Assembly: GCA_025359445.1 (NCBI GenBank)
Contig: JANYGB010000031.1
Location: forward strand, 52,868-116,867
Origin: Sphingomonadaceae bacterium
Lineage (GTDB): Bacteria; Pseudomonadota; Alphaproteobacteria; Sphingomonadales; Sphingomonadaceae
Direction: 5' to 3'
DNA length: 64,000 bases
Shown here: one piece after another, positions 1-8,388 of the stretch
Layout: each line of letters opens with the position of its first letter
Position numbering within the stretch: position 1 is the stretch's first letter
Made by a program: the position numbers and the translations under genes
Notes under the pieces: model-generated
The model's database searches: none
What the model saw: the letters and a program-made list of their open reading frames with translations, nothing else
What the model was told of the DNA's origin: nothing

Positions 1-138
1 CACGATATCACCCGCCATCAAGGCCAGATAAGCTTGCAGACGGCGCCGCGCGAGCGGCTGCGCCTGCGCAAATTCCAGCCCTTTGTTGGAGCGGGGAGTG
101 CCGGGCGCGGTCGCCGCCGGGGCAACGGGTTGGTTCAT
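1..138 (-). CDS. N-terminus of a gene cut by the window edge, possibly a polyprenyl-phosphate sugar transferase
   Basis: The first 46 codons of a minus-strand gene are present, starting at ATG 138-136; the remainder lies left of the window. The translation opens with a Pro/Ala-rich cytoplasmic tail and then RRRLQAYLALMAGDIV, which looks like the start of a first membrane helix. Polyprenyl-phosphate glycosylphosphotransferases that start exopolysaccharide chains in sphingomonads often begin this way (basic stretch, then a helix with LALLLADI-like residues). The family call is inference from this short match only; another multi-pass membrane protein is possible. Confidence 0.4.
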   Translation of the reverse strand, partial: MNQPVAPAATAPGTPRSNKGLEFAQAQPLARRRLQAYLALMAGDIV

Positions 139-222
139 TGTGAATGCGTCCGTACAACCCTGACGCTCGAGGCGTCTTGCGCGCGGCTTTGCCCAAACCT
201 ACGCGTTTTCACAAGGGTTCAT

Positions 223-1266
223 CTAGCTCCGTTGCGCTGCAAATCGCGCAATGTCGCTCAGCCCTTGGGCCAGCAGCAGTTCGGCGGACTGGCTGTTACC
301 AAGCAGCGCGCGGTGAAGGGATGTCAGCCGGGCGACCAGCCGGGCCAGTCGCTTGCCGCGCCAGCGCTTGAGCTGTTCGGTCAGATCGCGGCGATCCTTC
401 CAGAACACCCTGCGGGCCTGCACTTCGGCTTCGAGCAGAGCATGAATGTCGCCCCGCGCGCCGAGCCGCGCTGCGAGCTGGGCGAGTTGCGCCGCGCGCC
501 GCTCGAAGGCCAGCAGCAGCCCAACCGGACTCATCCCCAGCTCGCGCATCCGCCGCAACTCGCCGGTCAGCTTGCCCAATTCTCCGCCCAGCACGACATT
601 GACCAGGGCTGTAAAATTATCGTCCTCGGTCGGTGCACCAATCGCGTCGAGCGCGGCCACGTTGGCCTTGCGCGGCGCTTCGGGCGATGCATCGAGATAG
701 AGCGCTAGCTTGGTCACTTCGGATTGCGCCAGCCGGGTATCAAGCGCCGCCCCGCGCGCGATCCGCTCGGCCAGATCACCGGCGAGCTGAACTCCGGTCT
801 TATCGCCCATGATCTTCACGGTTTCGGCAACGCTGCGCAAGTCCGGCAGATAGAACATCGCAACCAGCGCGTCGGGGCGCGGGCTGAGCAATTTGGCGGT
901 GCGCGATTTGTCGCTCGCGCTGCTGGCGACGATCAGCACCGGACAAGCCTCAACCCCAGAGTCCATGGCGCCGTCGAGCAAATTGGCGACCGCGTCGTGC
1001 GCTTCGTCGCCGCTGGCGCGGACCCAGATGTGCCGCTTGTCGCCAAACAGCGAGATCGACCGCGCCTCGTCGCCGAGCCGAACCGGATCCTTTTTGAGGT
1101 CCGCCCCGGTCAGTTCGATTCGCTCGCCCGGATCGGGCAGCAGTGCGGCGATCTGGTGCGCAGCATCGTGAGCGCCAGCTTCGTCAGGGCCGCAAAAGTA
1201 GAAAACTTGCGCGGTGCGCGCAGCTTTCGCCGCCTGACCCTTGAAGTCCTTCTGGCTGGCTTTCAC
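223..1266 (-). CDS. holA: DNA polymerase III subunit delta
   Basis: The 347-residue product matches the delta subunit of the clamp-loader complex, which opens the beta sliding clamp during replication. Supporting features are the N-terminal VFYFCGPDEAG stretch (the degenerate, non-catalytic nucleotide-site region of delta), the central clamp-binding region with LFGDKRHIWVRASG, and the C-terminal helical collar domain with RMRELGMSPVGLLLAFERR. Length is usual for the family. The start is GTG at 1266-1264, nine bases after the lptE stop. It is the last gene of leuS-lptE-holA, an order known from sphingomonads, so translation probably depends on upstream transcription. Confidence 0.93.
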   Translation of the reverse strand: MKASQKDFKGQAAKAARTAQVFYFCGPDEAGAHDAAHQIAALLPDPGERIELTGADLKKDPVRLGDEARSISLFGDKRHIWVRASGDEAHDAVANLLDGAMDSGVEACPVLIVASSASDKSRTAKLLSPRPDALVAMFYLPDLRSVAETVKIMGDKTGVQLAGDLAERIARGAALDTRLAQSEVTKLALYLDASPEAPRKANVAALDAIGAPTEDDNFTALVNVVLGGELGKLTGELRRMRELGMSPVGLLLAFERRAAQLAQLAARLGARGDIHALLEAEVQARRVFWKDRRDLTEQLKRWRGKRLARLVARLTSLHRALLGNSQSAELLLAQGLSDIARFAAQRS

Positions 1267-1275
1267 GCGTGGCTC

Positions 1276-1758
1276 TTAGCCGCGCAACTTAAGCGCGATG
1301 CGCACCACGATCCGGTCAGCCACTTCCTTGGCGAGGTTTTCGAGAGCGGTCTGTTCGGCAGCGATCGTCGCATATTCGCTGCTGACGACGTCAATTCCCG
1401 CGTCCGATCCGGCAGTTTCATCCAGCACGATCTTGCCGGTGGCCAGATCGACCAACTGGTATCGCGCCCGCAAAGTGCGGCGTTCGCGGGCGACGGTATC
1501 ATCGCTCAGCAGCCCGAGCCCCTCAACCTTGTCATCGAGCCGCACGTCGAGCCGGTAGCGCGACGGCCCGCTATGCTGGTTCGCGCCAAGCCGGTCGACC
1601 AGCGCATTGCGCACCAGCCAGCCCGGCTTGCCCTCGATCGCCGAAACCTCGACCCCGGCGAGCCCCTGCGCGACCGCGCCGTTCGCGCCGCCGGCATACA
1701 TCGGATGCAGCCCGCAAGCGCTCAGCGCCAGCATCAAAGGAAGTGCGAGCAGTCTCAT
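1276..1758 (-). CDS. lptE: LPS-assembly lipoprotein LptE
   Basis: LptE plugs the LptD barrel in the outer membrane and helps insert lipopolysaccharide. The 160-residue product begins with a lipoprotein signal peptide (MRLLALPLMLALSACGLHPMY) with lipobox LSAC; the GLHPMY sequence straight after the lipid-anchored cysteine is characteristic of LptE. The remaining sequence shows the alternating strand pattern of the family (RYQLVDLATGKIVLDETAGSD). I chose ATG at 1758 because a GAGGA ribosome site lies seven bases upstream and the signal peptide then starts correctly; an in-frame ATG at 1776 would overlap leuS and add six non-signal residues. Its placement between leuS and holA is the usual one. 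Confidence 0.93.
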   Translation of the reverse strand: MRLLALPLMLALSACGLHPMYAGGANGAVAQGLAGVEVSAIEGKPGWLVRNALVDRLGANQHSGPSRYRLDVRLDDKVEGLGLLSDDTVARERRTLRARYQLVDLATGKIVLDETAGSDAGIDVVSSEYATIAAEQTALENLAKEVADRIVVRIALKLRG

Positions 1759-1768
1759 GCCCAAATCC

Positions 1769-4297
1769 TCACGCAACGAGATTGACCAGCCGGTCGGGCA
1801 CCACGATCACCTTCTTGATTACCTTGCCATCCAGTGCACGCTGCACCTTGTCCGAAGCAAGGGCAAGCGCCTCAAGCTCCTCGCGCGGTAGGCCCTTGGC
1901 GACGGTGATGGTGTCGCGCAGTTTGCCCAGCACCTGGATTGCGATGGTGACTTCGTCCTCGATCAACAGCGCGGGATCGAACTTCGGCCAGGCTGCGTCA
2001 GCGATCAGGCCTTCACCGCCGGTGGCAGCCCAGGCTTCTTGAGCCAGGTGCGGCATCATCGGCGCGGCGAGCAGCAGCAAGGTGCGGATCGCGGCCGAGC
2101 GGCTCGCTGAGGGCGCGGCCTTTTCAGCCGCACTGGTCAGCTCGTAAATCCGCGCCACCGCCTTGTTGAAGCCGAGCGCTTCGATGTCGGCGGCAGCGGC
2201 GGCCACGGCTTGGTCGCGCTTGCGGTCCAGCGGCTTGTCCTCGCCGGTAACTTCCGGGTCGTATCGCCCGGCGAGCCGCCACAAACGCTGAACGAACCGC
2301 GCGCAGCCCTCGATCCCGGCCTCGGACCACGGCAGGTCGCGTTCGGGCGGGCTGTCCGAGAGCACAAACCAGCGCACCGCATCAGCGCCGTATTTGGCAA
2401 TGAAGTCGTCGGGGTCGACCACGTTCTTCTTGCTCTTGGACATCTTGATCACGCGGCCGATTTCGACCGGCTGGCTATCGGCCTTGAGTGTTGCGGTAGT
2501 TCCGCCGCGTGACACATCTGCGGGGAGGAAATAGACCGGTTGGCCATTCGCCGGATCGGTCCGCGAATAGGTCTCATGCGTCACCATCCCCTGCGTAAAC
2601 AGGCTGGCGAACGGCTCCTTCACATCGATCATGCCGATATGCGCGAGCGCGCGGGTCCAGAACCGGGCGTAGAGCAAGTGCAGGATCGCATGCTCGATCC
2701 CGCCGATGTATTGCTCGACCGGAAGCCACTTGGCTACAGCCTCGCGGTCGAACGGCTGGTCGGCAGGCTGGCTGGCGAACCGCAGAAAATACCAGCTGCT
2801 GTCGACGAAAGTATCGAGCGTATCGGTCTCGCGCACCGCAGGCTGGTTACAGCCGGGGCAGGCGACGTGCTTCCACGTCGGGTGCCGCTCGAGCGGGTTG
2901 CCCGGGGTCTTGAAATCGACGTCTTCGGGCAGCACGACAGGCAGCTGGTCCTGGGGTACCGGGACCACGCCGCAGTCAGCGCAATGGATGAACGGGATCG
3001 GTGTGCCCCAATAGCGCTGGCGGCTCACCCCCCAGTCGCGCAGCCGCCACACGGTGGTGCCCTGGCCCCAGCCGCCAGCCTCGGCGCGGGCGATAACCTC
3101 GGTCTTGGCCTGATCGATGGTCATGCCATCGAGGAACTGCGAATTCACGATCTGGCCCGGACCGGAATAGGCTTCATCGCCTTGGAACACTGGTTCTGTG
3201 GCGAAGCCATCGGCTACCACGCGGGTCACCGGCAAGCTGTATTTGCGCGCAAAGTCGATGTCGCGCTGGTCGTGCGCGGGGCAGCCGAAGACTGCGCCGG
3301 TGCCGTAATCCATCAGCACGAAATTGGCGATGTAGAGCGGCAGCGACTGGTCCTGGAACGGATGCGCCAGCCGCAGGCCGGTATCATAGCCGAGCTTTTC
3401 CTGAGTCTCGATTTCCGCTGCGGTGGTCCCGCCCTGGCGGCAAGTTTCGATAAACGCGGCCACTGCGGGATCGCTGGCCGCAAGCGCCCGCGCGATCGGG
3501 TGCTCGGCCGCGATTGCCACGAAGCTTGCGCCAAAGATCGTGTCGGGCCGGGTGGTGAATACCTCGACCTCGGTTGCCTGGTCGGCGCTCCAGAACTTGA
3601 ATTGCAAGCCCTGGCTCTTGCCGATCCAGTTTTCCTGCATCAGCCGGACCTTGTCGGGCCAGGTATCGAGTGTGCTGAGGCCGTCGAGCAATTCCTCGGC
3701 AAACTGGGTAATTTTGAGGAACCACTGGCTGAGCTTGCGCTTCTCGACCAGCGCGCCACTGCGCCAGCCGCGCCCGTCGATCACTTGTTCGTTGGCGAGC
3801 ACGGTCATATCGACCGGGTCCCAATTAACCGCCGATTCCTTGCGGTAAACAAGGCCTGCGGCATAGAGATCGAGAAATAGCGCCTGTTCGTGGCCGTAAT
3901 ATTCCGGCTCGCAGGTCGCCAGTTCGCGGCTCCAGTCGAGCGCAAAGCCGAGCCGTTTGAGCTGCGCTTTCATGTTGGCGATATTGGCGCGGGTCCATCC
4001 GCCGGGGTGGACGCCTTGTTCCATCGCGGCGTTTTCGGCCGGCATCCCGAATGCATCCCAGCCCATCGGGTGGAGCACTTCGTGGCCCTGCATCCGCTTG
4101 TACCGCGCGAGCACGTCGCCCATCGTGTAATTGCGGACATGGCCGACGTGGATCTTGCCCGAGGGATAGGGAAACATCTCGAGCACATAAGAGCGCGGCT
4201 TGGCCGAGTGATCATCGGCGCGGAACGTCTGCCGCTCATCCCACACTTGCTGCCAGCGCGGGTCAGCGCTGGCTGGATCGAAACGTTCGCTGGTCAT
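1769..4297 (-). CDS. leuS: leucyl-tRNA synthetase
   Basis: This class I aminoacyl-tRNA synthetase charges tRNA-Leu in the cytoplasm. The 842-residue product has the ATP-binding HIGH signature as HVGH near residues 50-53, a connective-peptide editing domain at about residues 220-420, and KMSKSKKN near residue 617. It also has the [19 protein letters not shown] segment between editing and catalytic halves, the zinc-knuckle-like CADCG and CPGC pairs, and a C-terminal anticodon-binding helical domain. Length and domain order are those of bacterial LeuRS. It is the first gene of the leuS-lptE-holA unit; 51 bases separate it from the DUF3576 lipoprotein gene upstream on the same strand, so that gene may be co-transcribed. 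Confidence 0.98.
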   Translation of the reverse strand: MTSERFDPASADPRWQQVWDERQTFRADDHSAKPRSYVLEMFPYPSGKIHVGHVRNYTMGDVLARYKRMQGHEVLHPMGWDAFGMPAENAAMEQGVHPGGWTRANIANMKAQLKRLGFALDWSRELATCEPEYYGHEQALFLDLYAAGLVYRKESAVNWDPVDMTVLANEQVIDGRGWRSGALVEKRKLSQWFLKITQFAEELLDGLSTLDTWPDKVRLMQENWIGKSQGLQFKFWSADQATEVEVFTTRPDTIFGASFVAIAAEHPIARALAASDPAVAAFIETCRQGGTTAAEIETQEKLGYDTGLRLAHPFQDQSLPLYIANFVLMDYGTGAVFGCPAHDQRDIDFARKYSLPVTRVVADGFATEPVFQGDEAYSGPGQIVNSQFLDGMTIDQAKTEVIARAEAGGWGQGTTVWRLRDWGVSRQRYWGTPIPFIHCADCGVVPVPQDQLPVVLPEDVDFKTPGNPLERHPTWKHVACPGCNQPAVRETDTLDTFVDSSWYFLRFASQPADQPFDREAVAKWLPVEQYIGGIEHAILHLLYARFWTRALAHIGMIDVKEPFASLFTQGMVTHETYSRTDPANGQPVYFLPADVSRGGTTATLKADSQPVEIGRVIKMSKSKKNVVDPDDFIAKYGADAVRWFVLSDSPPERDLPWSEAGIEGCARFVQRLWRLAGRYDPEVTGEDKPLDRKRDQAVAAAAADIEALGFNKAVARIYELTSAAEKAAPSASRSAAIRTLLLLAAPMMPHLAQEAWAATGGEGLIADAAWPKFDPALLIEDEVTIAIQVLGKLRDTITVAKGLPREELEALALASDKVQRALDGKVIKKVIVVPDRLVNLVA

Positions 4298-4348
4298 GCT
4301 GGATGCTCTAGCCGCTTGGCGAGGCTTGTCGAGGGGCGCAGAGCGGGG

Positions 4349-4819
4349 TTACTTTACCCCGGAAGCCTGGCGGCGCAGGTCGCGGGCCTTGGTCAGGATC
4401 ACGTCTTCAAATTTCTGCACGGTCGCGGCCTGAACCGGGGCATCGATCCAGACACCGTTCTGGTTAGTCTGGCGGCTGGCGGCCACGCGCAGGGCATCGG
4501 CGCGAAGGTCCTGATCGAGGATGGTCACCGTGACCTTCATCCGCTCGTTCGGATTGTTCGGATTGGCGTACCAGTCAGTGACGATGACGCCGCCGTTGCT
4601 GTCGGTCTGGAGCAGCGGCATGAAGCTGACTGCTTCAAGGCTTGCGCGCCACAAGTACGAGTTCACCCCGATGGTGGTAACCCGCGAGGCGGCGAGATCA
4701 GCACTGGGGCGTCCGCCACGACCACCGCAGGCGGCAAGCGACAAGACGGCCAAAGCCATAAGCCCGGCACGGCCGAGGAGACGAAGGGTGTGGGCGCGGG
4801 CAGAGTTGGAGGCAATCAT
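4349..4819 (-). CDS. DUF3576 family lipoprotein
   Basis: The 156-residue product has a lipoprotein signal peptide with lipobox LAAC (LMALAVLSLAACGG) followed by a small globular domain carrying the DUF3576 pattern: IGVNSYLWRASLEAVSFMPL, then SNGGVIVTDWYANPNNPNERMKVTV and a C-terminal amphipathic helix ending KARDLRRQ. The family is found in alphaproteobacteria, usually beside leuS as here; its role is unknown, with an outer-membrane-anchored envelope function being the reasonable guess. I placed the start at ATG 4819, which gives a normal signal peptide; the upstream in-frame extension is poor in signal features. The divergent upstream region holds paired 11-bp-spaced repeats, described separately. 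Confidence 0.9.
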   Translation of the reverse strand: MIASNSARAHTLRLLGRAGLMALAVLSLAACGGRGGRPSADLAASRVTTIGVNSYLWRASLEAVSFMPLLQTDSNGGVIVTDWYANPNNPNERMKVTVTILDQDLRADALRVAASRQTNQNGVWIDAPVQAATVQKFEDVILTKARDLRRQASGVK

Positions 4820-4934
4820 GGCGTTTTTCCGGATCCTGTCGCTCAAATGGTGCGGCGTGCCTGCACGCGCCGAACCTCTATAACCGAGGAGGCCAAGGCG
4901 GCAAGCCCGCATCTGGCTCTTTGCCGGTCTGGGC

Positions 4935-4989
4935 GCTGAATGCCCGCTGAATGATTGGCGCTGCGCAGCGGGTTCATTCTAAATTCAGC
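4935..4989. promoter_or_regulatory. Divergent regulatory region with two pairs of 11-bp-spaced TTCA repeats
   Basis: Between the divergent DUF3576 gene and the 5073 outer-membrane gene, GCTGAATG occurs at 4935-4942 and again at 4946-4953, exactly 11 bases apart. On the other side TTCA occurs at 4973-4976 and 4984-4987, again 11 bases apart and in the opposite orientation. Direct repeats with one-helical-turn spacing are what OmpR/PhoB-type response regulators bind. The pairs face each other around a GCTGCGCAGC palindrome. Which regulator binds, if any, is not shown by the sequence. Confidence 0.45.
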
Positions 4990-5072
4990 CCGGCCGCTGC
5001 AACCGGGGTTGGCTAATGGAGCGAATTGCGCGATTATGCGTTGATGAGTCTCGCAGGAGCAGAACAAGCGCA

Positions 5073-5834
5073 ATGACCCAGTTGGTTGCAGGCAAGCGTA
5101 AACGCAGCGGTTCGGCCGCAGCAATGCTGCTGTGCGGCGCGGTCAGCGCGCTTGCGTTGCCGAGCGCAGTCCTGGCCTTTTCAAGCCGCTTCGATCTCGA
5201 TTCGCAGGGCGGGGCGAACGCGGCCGGTGCCAGCGGGTTCATCCCCGCCGAAGTCGATCCGCGCCTTGCTCGTTCGATCACTGTGCGTGCCTTGTCGAAG
5301 GGCCGCTCGTTCCGGTTTACTCCCGCCGCTGTGCCCAACGGGATGGATCGTTCGGTGGTGACCGTTGCGGTTCGTCTCAACGAAGGTAGCGCCCAGTCGC
5401 TGGCACTGCGCCGCGCATCTGCGGGCGATAATGTTTCCGCTGGAGCGGCACTGCCCATTGCCCCGACTGCTTACAGCCTGGGTGCTGCGCGCGGCTATCG
5501 CAGCTTTGCACAAAGCGCGGCGCCGGCGTTGCCAGTGCGCCAACTCGATGCGCCTGATCTGGCGAGCTACCGGCCCAAGCCTGGGGTCGCCTCGACCCCG
5601 TCGCGGTTCGCTCCGGCGATTGCGCTGGATGAGCGTGAGAAAACCGGCCGCAGTCCGCGTACGTTTGAACAATCCGATCAGCAGGTCGATGTCGGCGGTA
5701 GCTACCGGGTGACGCGCAACCTCAATGTAACCGCTGGGGTGCGCTATTCGTCCGATCGGGACCGATTGCGCCCGCTGACCGATGGGCGGCAAGACAGCCA
5801 GGCGGTTTACGTCGGTACCCAGTTCCGCTTCTAA
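5073..5834 (+). CDS. Putative outer-membrane beta-strand protein, function unknown
   Basis: The 253-residue product has a Sec signal peptide (basic GKRKRSG, then a hydrophobic core ending LPSAVLAF) and a C-terminus GVRYSSDRDR...VGTQFRF that ends in phenylalanine, the signature recognised by the BAM machinery. The last 55 residues read like a few beta strands of a small barrel; the middle is Ala/Arg/Pro rich and probably unstructured. I do not recognise a functional family. The start at ATG 5073 gives the cleanest signal peptide, with CAGGAGC upstream; an in-frame ATG at 5016 would add 19 charged residues before it. It is divergent from the DUF3576 gene. Confidence 0.75.
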   Translation: MTQLVAGKRKRSGSAAAMLLCGAVSALALPSAVLAFSSRFDLDSQGGANAAGASGFIPAEVDPRLARSITVRALSKGRSFRFTPAAVPNGMDRSVVTVAVRLNEGSAQSLALRRASAGDNVSAGAALPIAPTAYSLGAARGYRSFAQSAAPALPVRQLDAPDLASYRPKPGVASTPSRFAPAIALDEREKTGRSPRTFEQSDQQVDVGGSYRVTRNLNVTAGVRYSSDRDRLRPLTDGRQDSQAVYVGTQFRF

Positions 5835-5931
5835 GCCTGAATTCCAGCGCCTTTACGTATGCGGCATGTTGCGCCTGCGCGCTGGCCGCGTAAGCTTGTC
5901 CTGACGGCATAAAAGTTGGGAAGGCATAACC

Positions 5932-6654
5932 ATGGCACGCGTAGCGATCGTAACCGGCGGGACCAGGGGGATCGGTCAGGCGATCTGCTTGCGCCTGCAA
6001 AAGCAAGGCCATCTGGTCATCGCCAGCTATGCCGGCAACGATGAAAAGGCCAAGGCTTTCACCGCGGCTACCGGGATTTCCGCTTACCGCTGGGATGTCG
6101 GCGATCACGAAGCCTGCATCCACAATTGCAACGACATCGCCGCGACTCATGGCCCGATCGACATCGTCATCAACAACGCCGGGGTGACCCGCGACGGGGT
6201 GCTCCACAAGATGACTTTCGACGATTGGAACGAGGTCATGCGGATCAACCTGGGCGGTTGCTTCAACATGGCCAAGGCGACCTTCCCCGGGATGCGCGAA
6301 CGCGGCTGGGGGCGGATCGTCAACATCGGTTCGATCAACGGTCAGGCCGGGCAATACGGCCAGGTCAACTATGCCGCCGCCAAGTCGGGGATCCACGGGT
6401 TCACCAAGGCCTTGGCGCAGGAAGGGGCCAGGTACGGCGTCACTGTCAACGCGATCGCACCGGGCTATATCGATACTGACATGGTCGCCGCAGTGCCGCA
6501 GCCGGTGCTTGAGAAGATCGTCGCCAAGATCCCGGTCGGGCGGCTTGGCCAGGCCGAGGAAATTGCCCGCGCGGTCGCTTTTCTGACCAGTGAGAATGGC
6601 GGTTTCGTGACCGGCTCGACGATGAGCATCAACGGCGGCCAGCACATGTATTGA
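5932..6654 (+). CDS. phaB: Acetoacetyl-CoA reductase (short-chain dehydrogenase)
   Basis: The enzyme reduces acetoacetyl-CoA to (R)-3-hydroxybutyryl-CoA with NADPH, the second step of polyhydroxybutyrate synthesis. The 240-residue product shows the classical SDR pattern: VTGGTRGIGQAI nucleotide motif at residues 8-19, NNAGVTRDGVLHKM, catalytic Ser134, Tyr147 and Lys151, then APGYIDTDMV and the C-terminal GGQHMY typical of PhaB rather than FabG. A GGGAAGG ribosome site precedes ATG 5932. No phaA or phaC is in this window, so it is an isolated member of the pathway here; FabG-like function is the main alternative. Confidence 0.93.
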   Translation: MARVAIVTGGTRGIGQAICLRLQKQGHLVIASYAGNDEKAKAFTAATGISAYRWDVGDHEACIHNCNDIAATHGPIDIVINNAGVTRDGVLHKMTFDDWNEVMRINLGGCFNMAKATFPGMRERGWGRIVNIGSINGQAGQYGQVNYAAAKSGIHGFTKALAQEGARYGVTVNAIAPGYIDTDMVAAVPQPVLEKIVAKIPVGRLGQAEEIARAVAFLTSENGGFVTGSTMSINGGQHMY

Positions 6655-6905
6655 GGCTGGTTGGGCAGCGCATTGCACAAAGGCAGCACAAAACGGTCTA
6701 GCGCGGGGCAAGCACGGTCAAGGCCGTGCTGAATTGGAGCTAAATCCGCCTGCATTCTGTGAAACTATGTAGTTATTACAACTAGTTACCCCAGCCGAAG
6801 ACATTTTCGGAGCGCCTCTCGCCGCGTCCCCGATGCGATGCTCAGCTTGTGCCATTAAATTCCGCTGTAGGAAAGTCGCGGCACAAGCGCGCACCCGGGC
6901 CGGGG
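6655..6905. other. Intergenic region between convergent genes
   Basis: This 251-base gap separates phaB from the HTH-DUF4019 gene, which face each other. It contains an AGCACGG/CCGTGCT hairpin at 6709-6728 that could act in termination, although no T-run follows, and the perfect small palindrome TAGTT-N5-AACTA at 6770-6784 in a locally AT-rich stretch. No convincing gene is present; a 72-codon minus-strand frame at 6718-6936 has no supporting features. Confidence 0.4.
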
Positions 6906-7649
6906 TCAGTCGATCACGATCCCGGCCACCTTCCATCTGCCATCCTCGTTTACCAATGACAGTGTCTCGATCACGCCCGGCTTATTGGCGTAGTCAGTCC
7001 GGAACTTTATGATCCAGTAGCCCTGCGGGGTGGGCGCGTAGTCGACCGCCACCAGCGCGCGCGATCGCATCGCGCCCAGCGGCGTGCGGACCTGCCGCGA
7101 GACTTCGACCCACTTTTCGAGTGTGTTGACCGACCGGAACTCCTTGCGGGTGACTTGGTAGCTCTGGCCCCAGTCGCCCGCGTCGAGCAGCGCCATCCAC
7201 TGCCGGCCGGCACCGGCCACAGCGGTTTCTGCGGCACTGGCGGCGGGCGCTGTTACCGGGGTTTCGGCCCCGCCGGTGAATGCGGTCAAGGCGGCGAGGG
7301 CAAGGGCAAAGGTCATGATTACTCCTCCAAAGATCCAGCCAGACCGGCGCAGTGTACCGGCGCTTTCGGGCTGCTGCCGGAGAGTTGCCACGGCGGCGCT
7401 GCGTGCAGCAACCCCCAAAGAGTTGTCCCCCAACAATTCGGGGGTCTGCGCCTCCAGTTCGCGCAGCTGGCGTGCGGCTTCGCGGCTGCTTGATGTTGCC
7501 ATCTTGCGCCGCGCATCGCGCAGCCGTTCGTTGACCGTGTGCACCGACAAACCCAGATGCCGCGCCATCGACTTGGCGTCATAGCCGCTGCCCAGCAGCC
7601 GCAGCGTCTGCTTCTCCTTTTCGGACAGCGCGAGATAGCCGGTGCTCAT
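6906..7649 (-). CDS. Membrane-tethered LuxR-type regulator with DUF4019 domain
   Basis: The 247-residue protein has three parts. Residues 1-60 form a GerE/LuxR-type helix-turn-helix (LSEKEKQTLRLLGSGYDAKSMARHLGLSVHTVNERLRDARRK, given here in part). A single membrane helix lies at about residues 101-123 (WIFGGVIMTFALALAALTAF). The C-terminal 110 residues are a DUF4019 domain (WMALLDAGDWGQSYQVTRKEF...YWIIKFRTDYANKPGVIETLSL). The HTH should sit in the cytoplasm and DUF4019 in the periplasm, giving a one-component sensor layout; this topology is inference. I chose ATG 7649, since family members start just before the EKEK segment; GTG codons at 7685/7682 are alternatives. No partner gene is obvious nearby. 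Confidence 0.85.
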   Translation of the reverse strand: MSTGYLALSEKEKQTLRLLGSGYDAKSMARHLGLSVHTVNERLRDARRKMATSSSREAARQLRELEAQTPELLGDNSLGVAARSAAVATLRQQPESAGTLRRSGWIFGGVIMTFALALAALTAFTGGAETPVTAPAASAAETAVAGAGRQWMALLDAGDWGQSYQVTRKEFRSVNTLEKWVEVSRQVRTPLGAMRSRALVAVDYAPTPQGYWIIKFRTDYANKPGVIETLSLVNEDGRWKVAGIVID

Positions 7650-7733
7650 GCCGCCGGTGTAGGCACGCGGAAAATTCGCCACCACCCCAAATTTTTCGTA
7701 TCGCTCAGTATCGCGAACGTCTTAAGCCGCGCC

Positions 7734-7976
7734 ATGACCACGCCTTACCATCCTCCGGTCAAGCGCTCGGTCGAGATCGCCGGGCACAAAACCTCGATCA
7801 GCCTCGAGCCGCTTTACTGGGAACTGCTCAAGCAAGCGGCGCGCGCCGAGGCGCTACCGCTCAATGCGCTGGTCGCGCGGATCGATGCAGAACGGATCCA
7901 GGCACCCGTCCCGCCGGGCCTTGCCGGGGCGGTGCGAATCTGGCTGGTCGCCTGGCTGGCCGCGCGCATTGCTTGA
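7734..7976 (+). CDS. Ribbon-helix-helix domain protein
   Basis: This small protein of 80 residues (MTTPYHPPVKRSVEIAG...) matches the RHH_4 type: a beta strand KRSVEIAGHKTSISLEP followed by two helices with YWELLKQAARAEALPLNALVARID. Such proteins bind DNA as dimers in transcriptional control, but the RHH_4 group is largely uncharacterised. The C-terminal VRIWLVAWLAARIA is unusually hydrophobic for a DNA-binding protein. It lies 84 bases from the divergent HTH-DUF4019 gene. The ATG at 7734 puts the RHH strand at the N-terminus as expected; a longer upstream frame exists but is antisense to the neighbour. Confidence 0.82.
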   Translation: MTTPYHPPVKRSVEIAGHKTSISLEPLYWELLKQAARAEALPLNALVARIDAERIQAPVPPGLAGAVRIWLVAWLAARIA

Positions 7977-8067
7977 CGCGTGCTGCTTGAACGCCAGCAA
8001 CCATTCATCCTTTCAGGCGTTTACAGGCTGTCACAGCCACAAAAAATTTTAAAGGAGGAGTTATATC

Positions 8068-8385
8068 ATGCGCACTCTGTTACTGGCGCTCGGCGCCGCA
8101 GCCATGGCCGTTCCGTTTTCTGCCCCGTTGCCCGTCGTTGGCGCAGCCAAGGCGGAAGCCAAAGCCAAGCGTTACCATTCGCGGGCCTATTACCGCAGCT
8201 GCCGTCATTCGTCTGGCACCGCTGGACTGATCGCCGGTGGGGCGACTGGCGCAGTAGTCGGTTCTAAGGTGATTGGCGGCGGGATCCTCGGCGTTGCAGC
8301 TGGCGCAGTCGGCGGCGCGTTCGCTGGCCGCGCAGTCGATCGCACGATCTCGGCCAAGAAGCGCTGCCGCAACTACGCCCGTTAA
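8068..8385 (+). CDS. Secreted glycine-zipper protein
   Basis: The 105-residue product has a signal peptide (LLLALGAAAMAVPFSAPLPVVGAAKA) and a central Gly/Ala segment (AGLIAGGATGAVVGSKVIGG, then GVAAGAVGGAFAGRAVD) of the glycine-zipper type that packs helices in or at membranes. Two cysteines, SCRHSS and KKRCRN, flank the zipper and may form a disulfide. The AAAGGAGGAG ribosome site before ATG 8068 is one of the strongest in the window. Three bases separate it from the tonB-like gene, so the two are probably one operon. The precise role is unknown; an envelope stress or barrier protein is plausible. Confidence 0.82.
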   Translation: MRTLLLALGAAAMAVPFSAPLPVVGAAKAEAKAKRYHSRAYYRSCRHSSGTAGLIAGGATGAVVGSKVIGGGILGVAAGAVGGAFAGRAVDRTISAKKRCRNYAR

Positions 8386-8388
8386 GCA

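Noticed and set aside
2540..3880. Plus-strand open frame of 446 codons
   Set aside because: Antisense to leuS and without any motif.
5845..5892. Bulged inverted repeat TTACG...CGTAA before phaB as a riboswitch
   Set aside because: The arms match only with a large bulge and show no further structure; likely chance in GC-rich DNA.
6718..6936. Minus-strand frame of 72 codons overlapping the DUF4019 gene end
   Set aside because: No conserved segment; the gap is better read as intergenic DNA with short palindromes.
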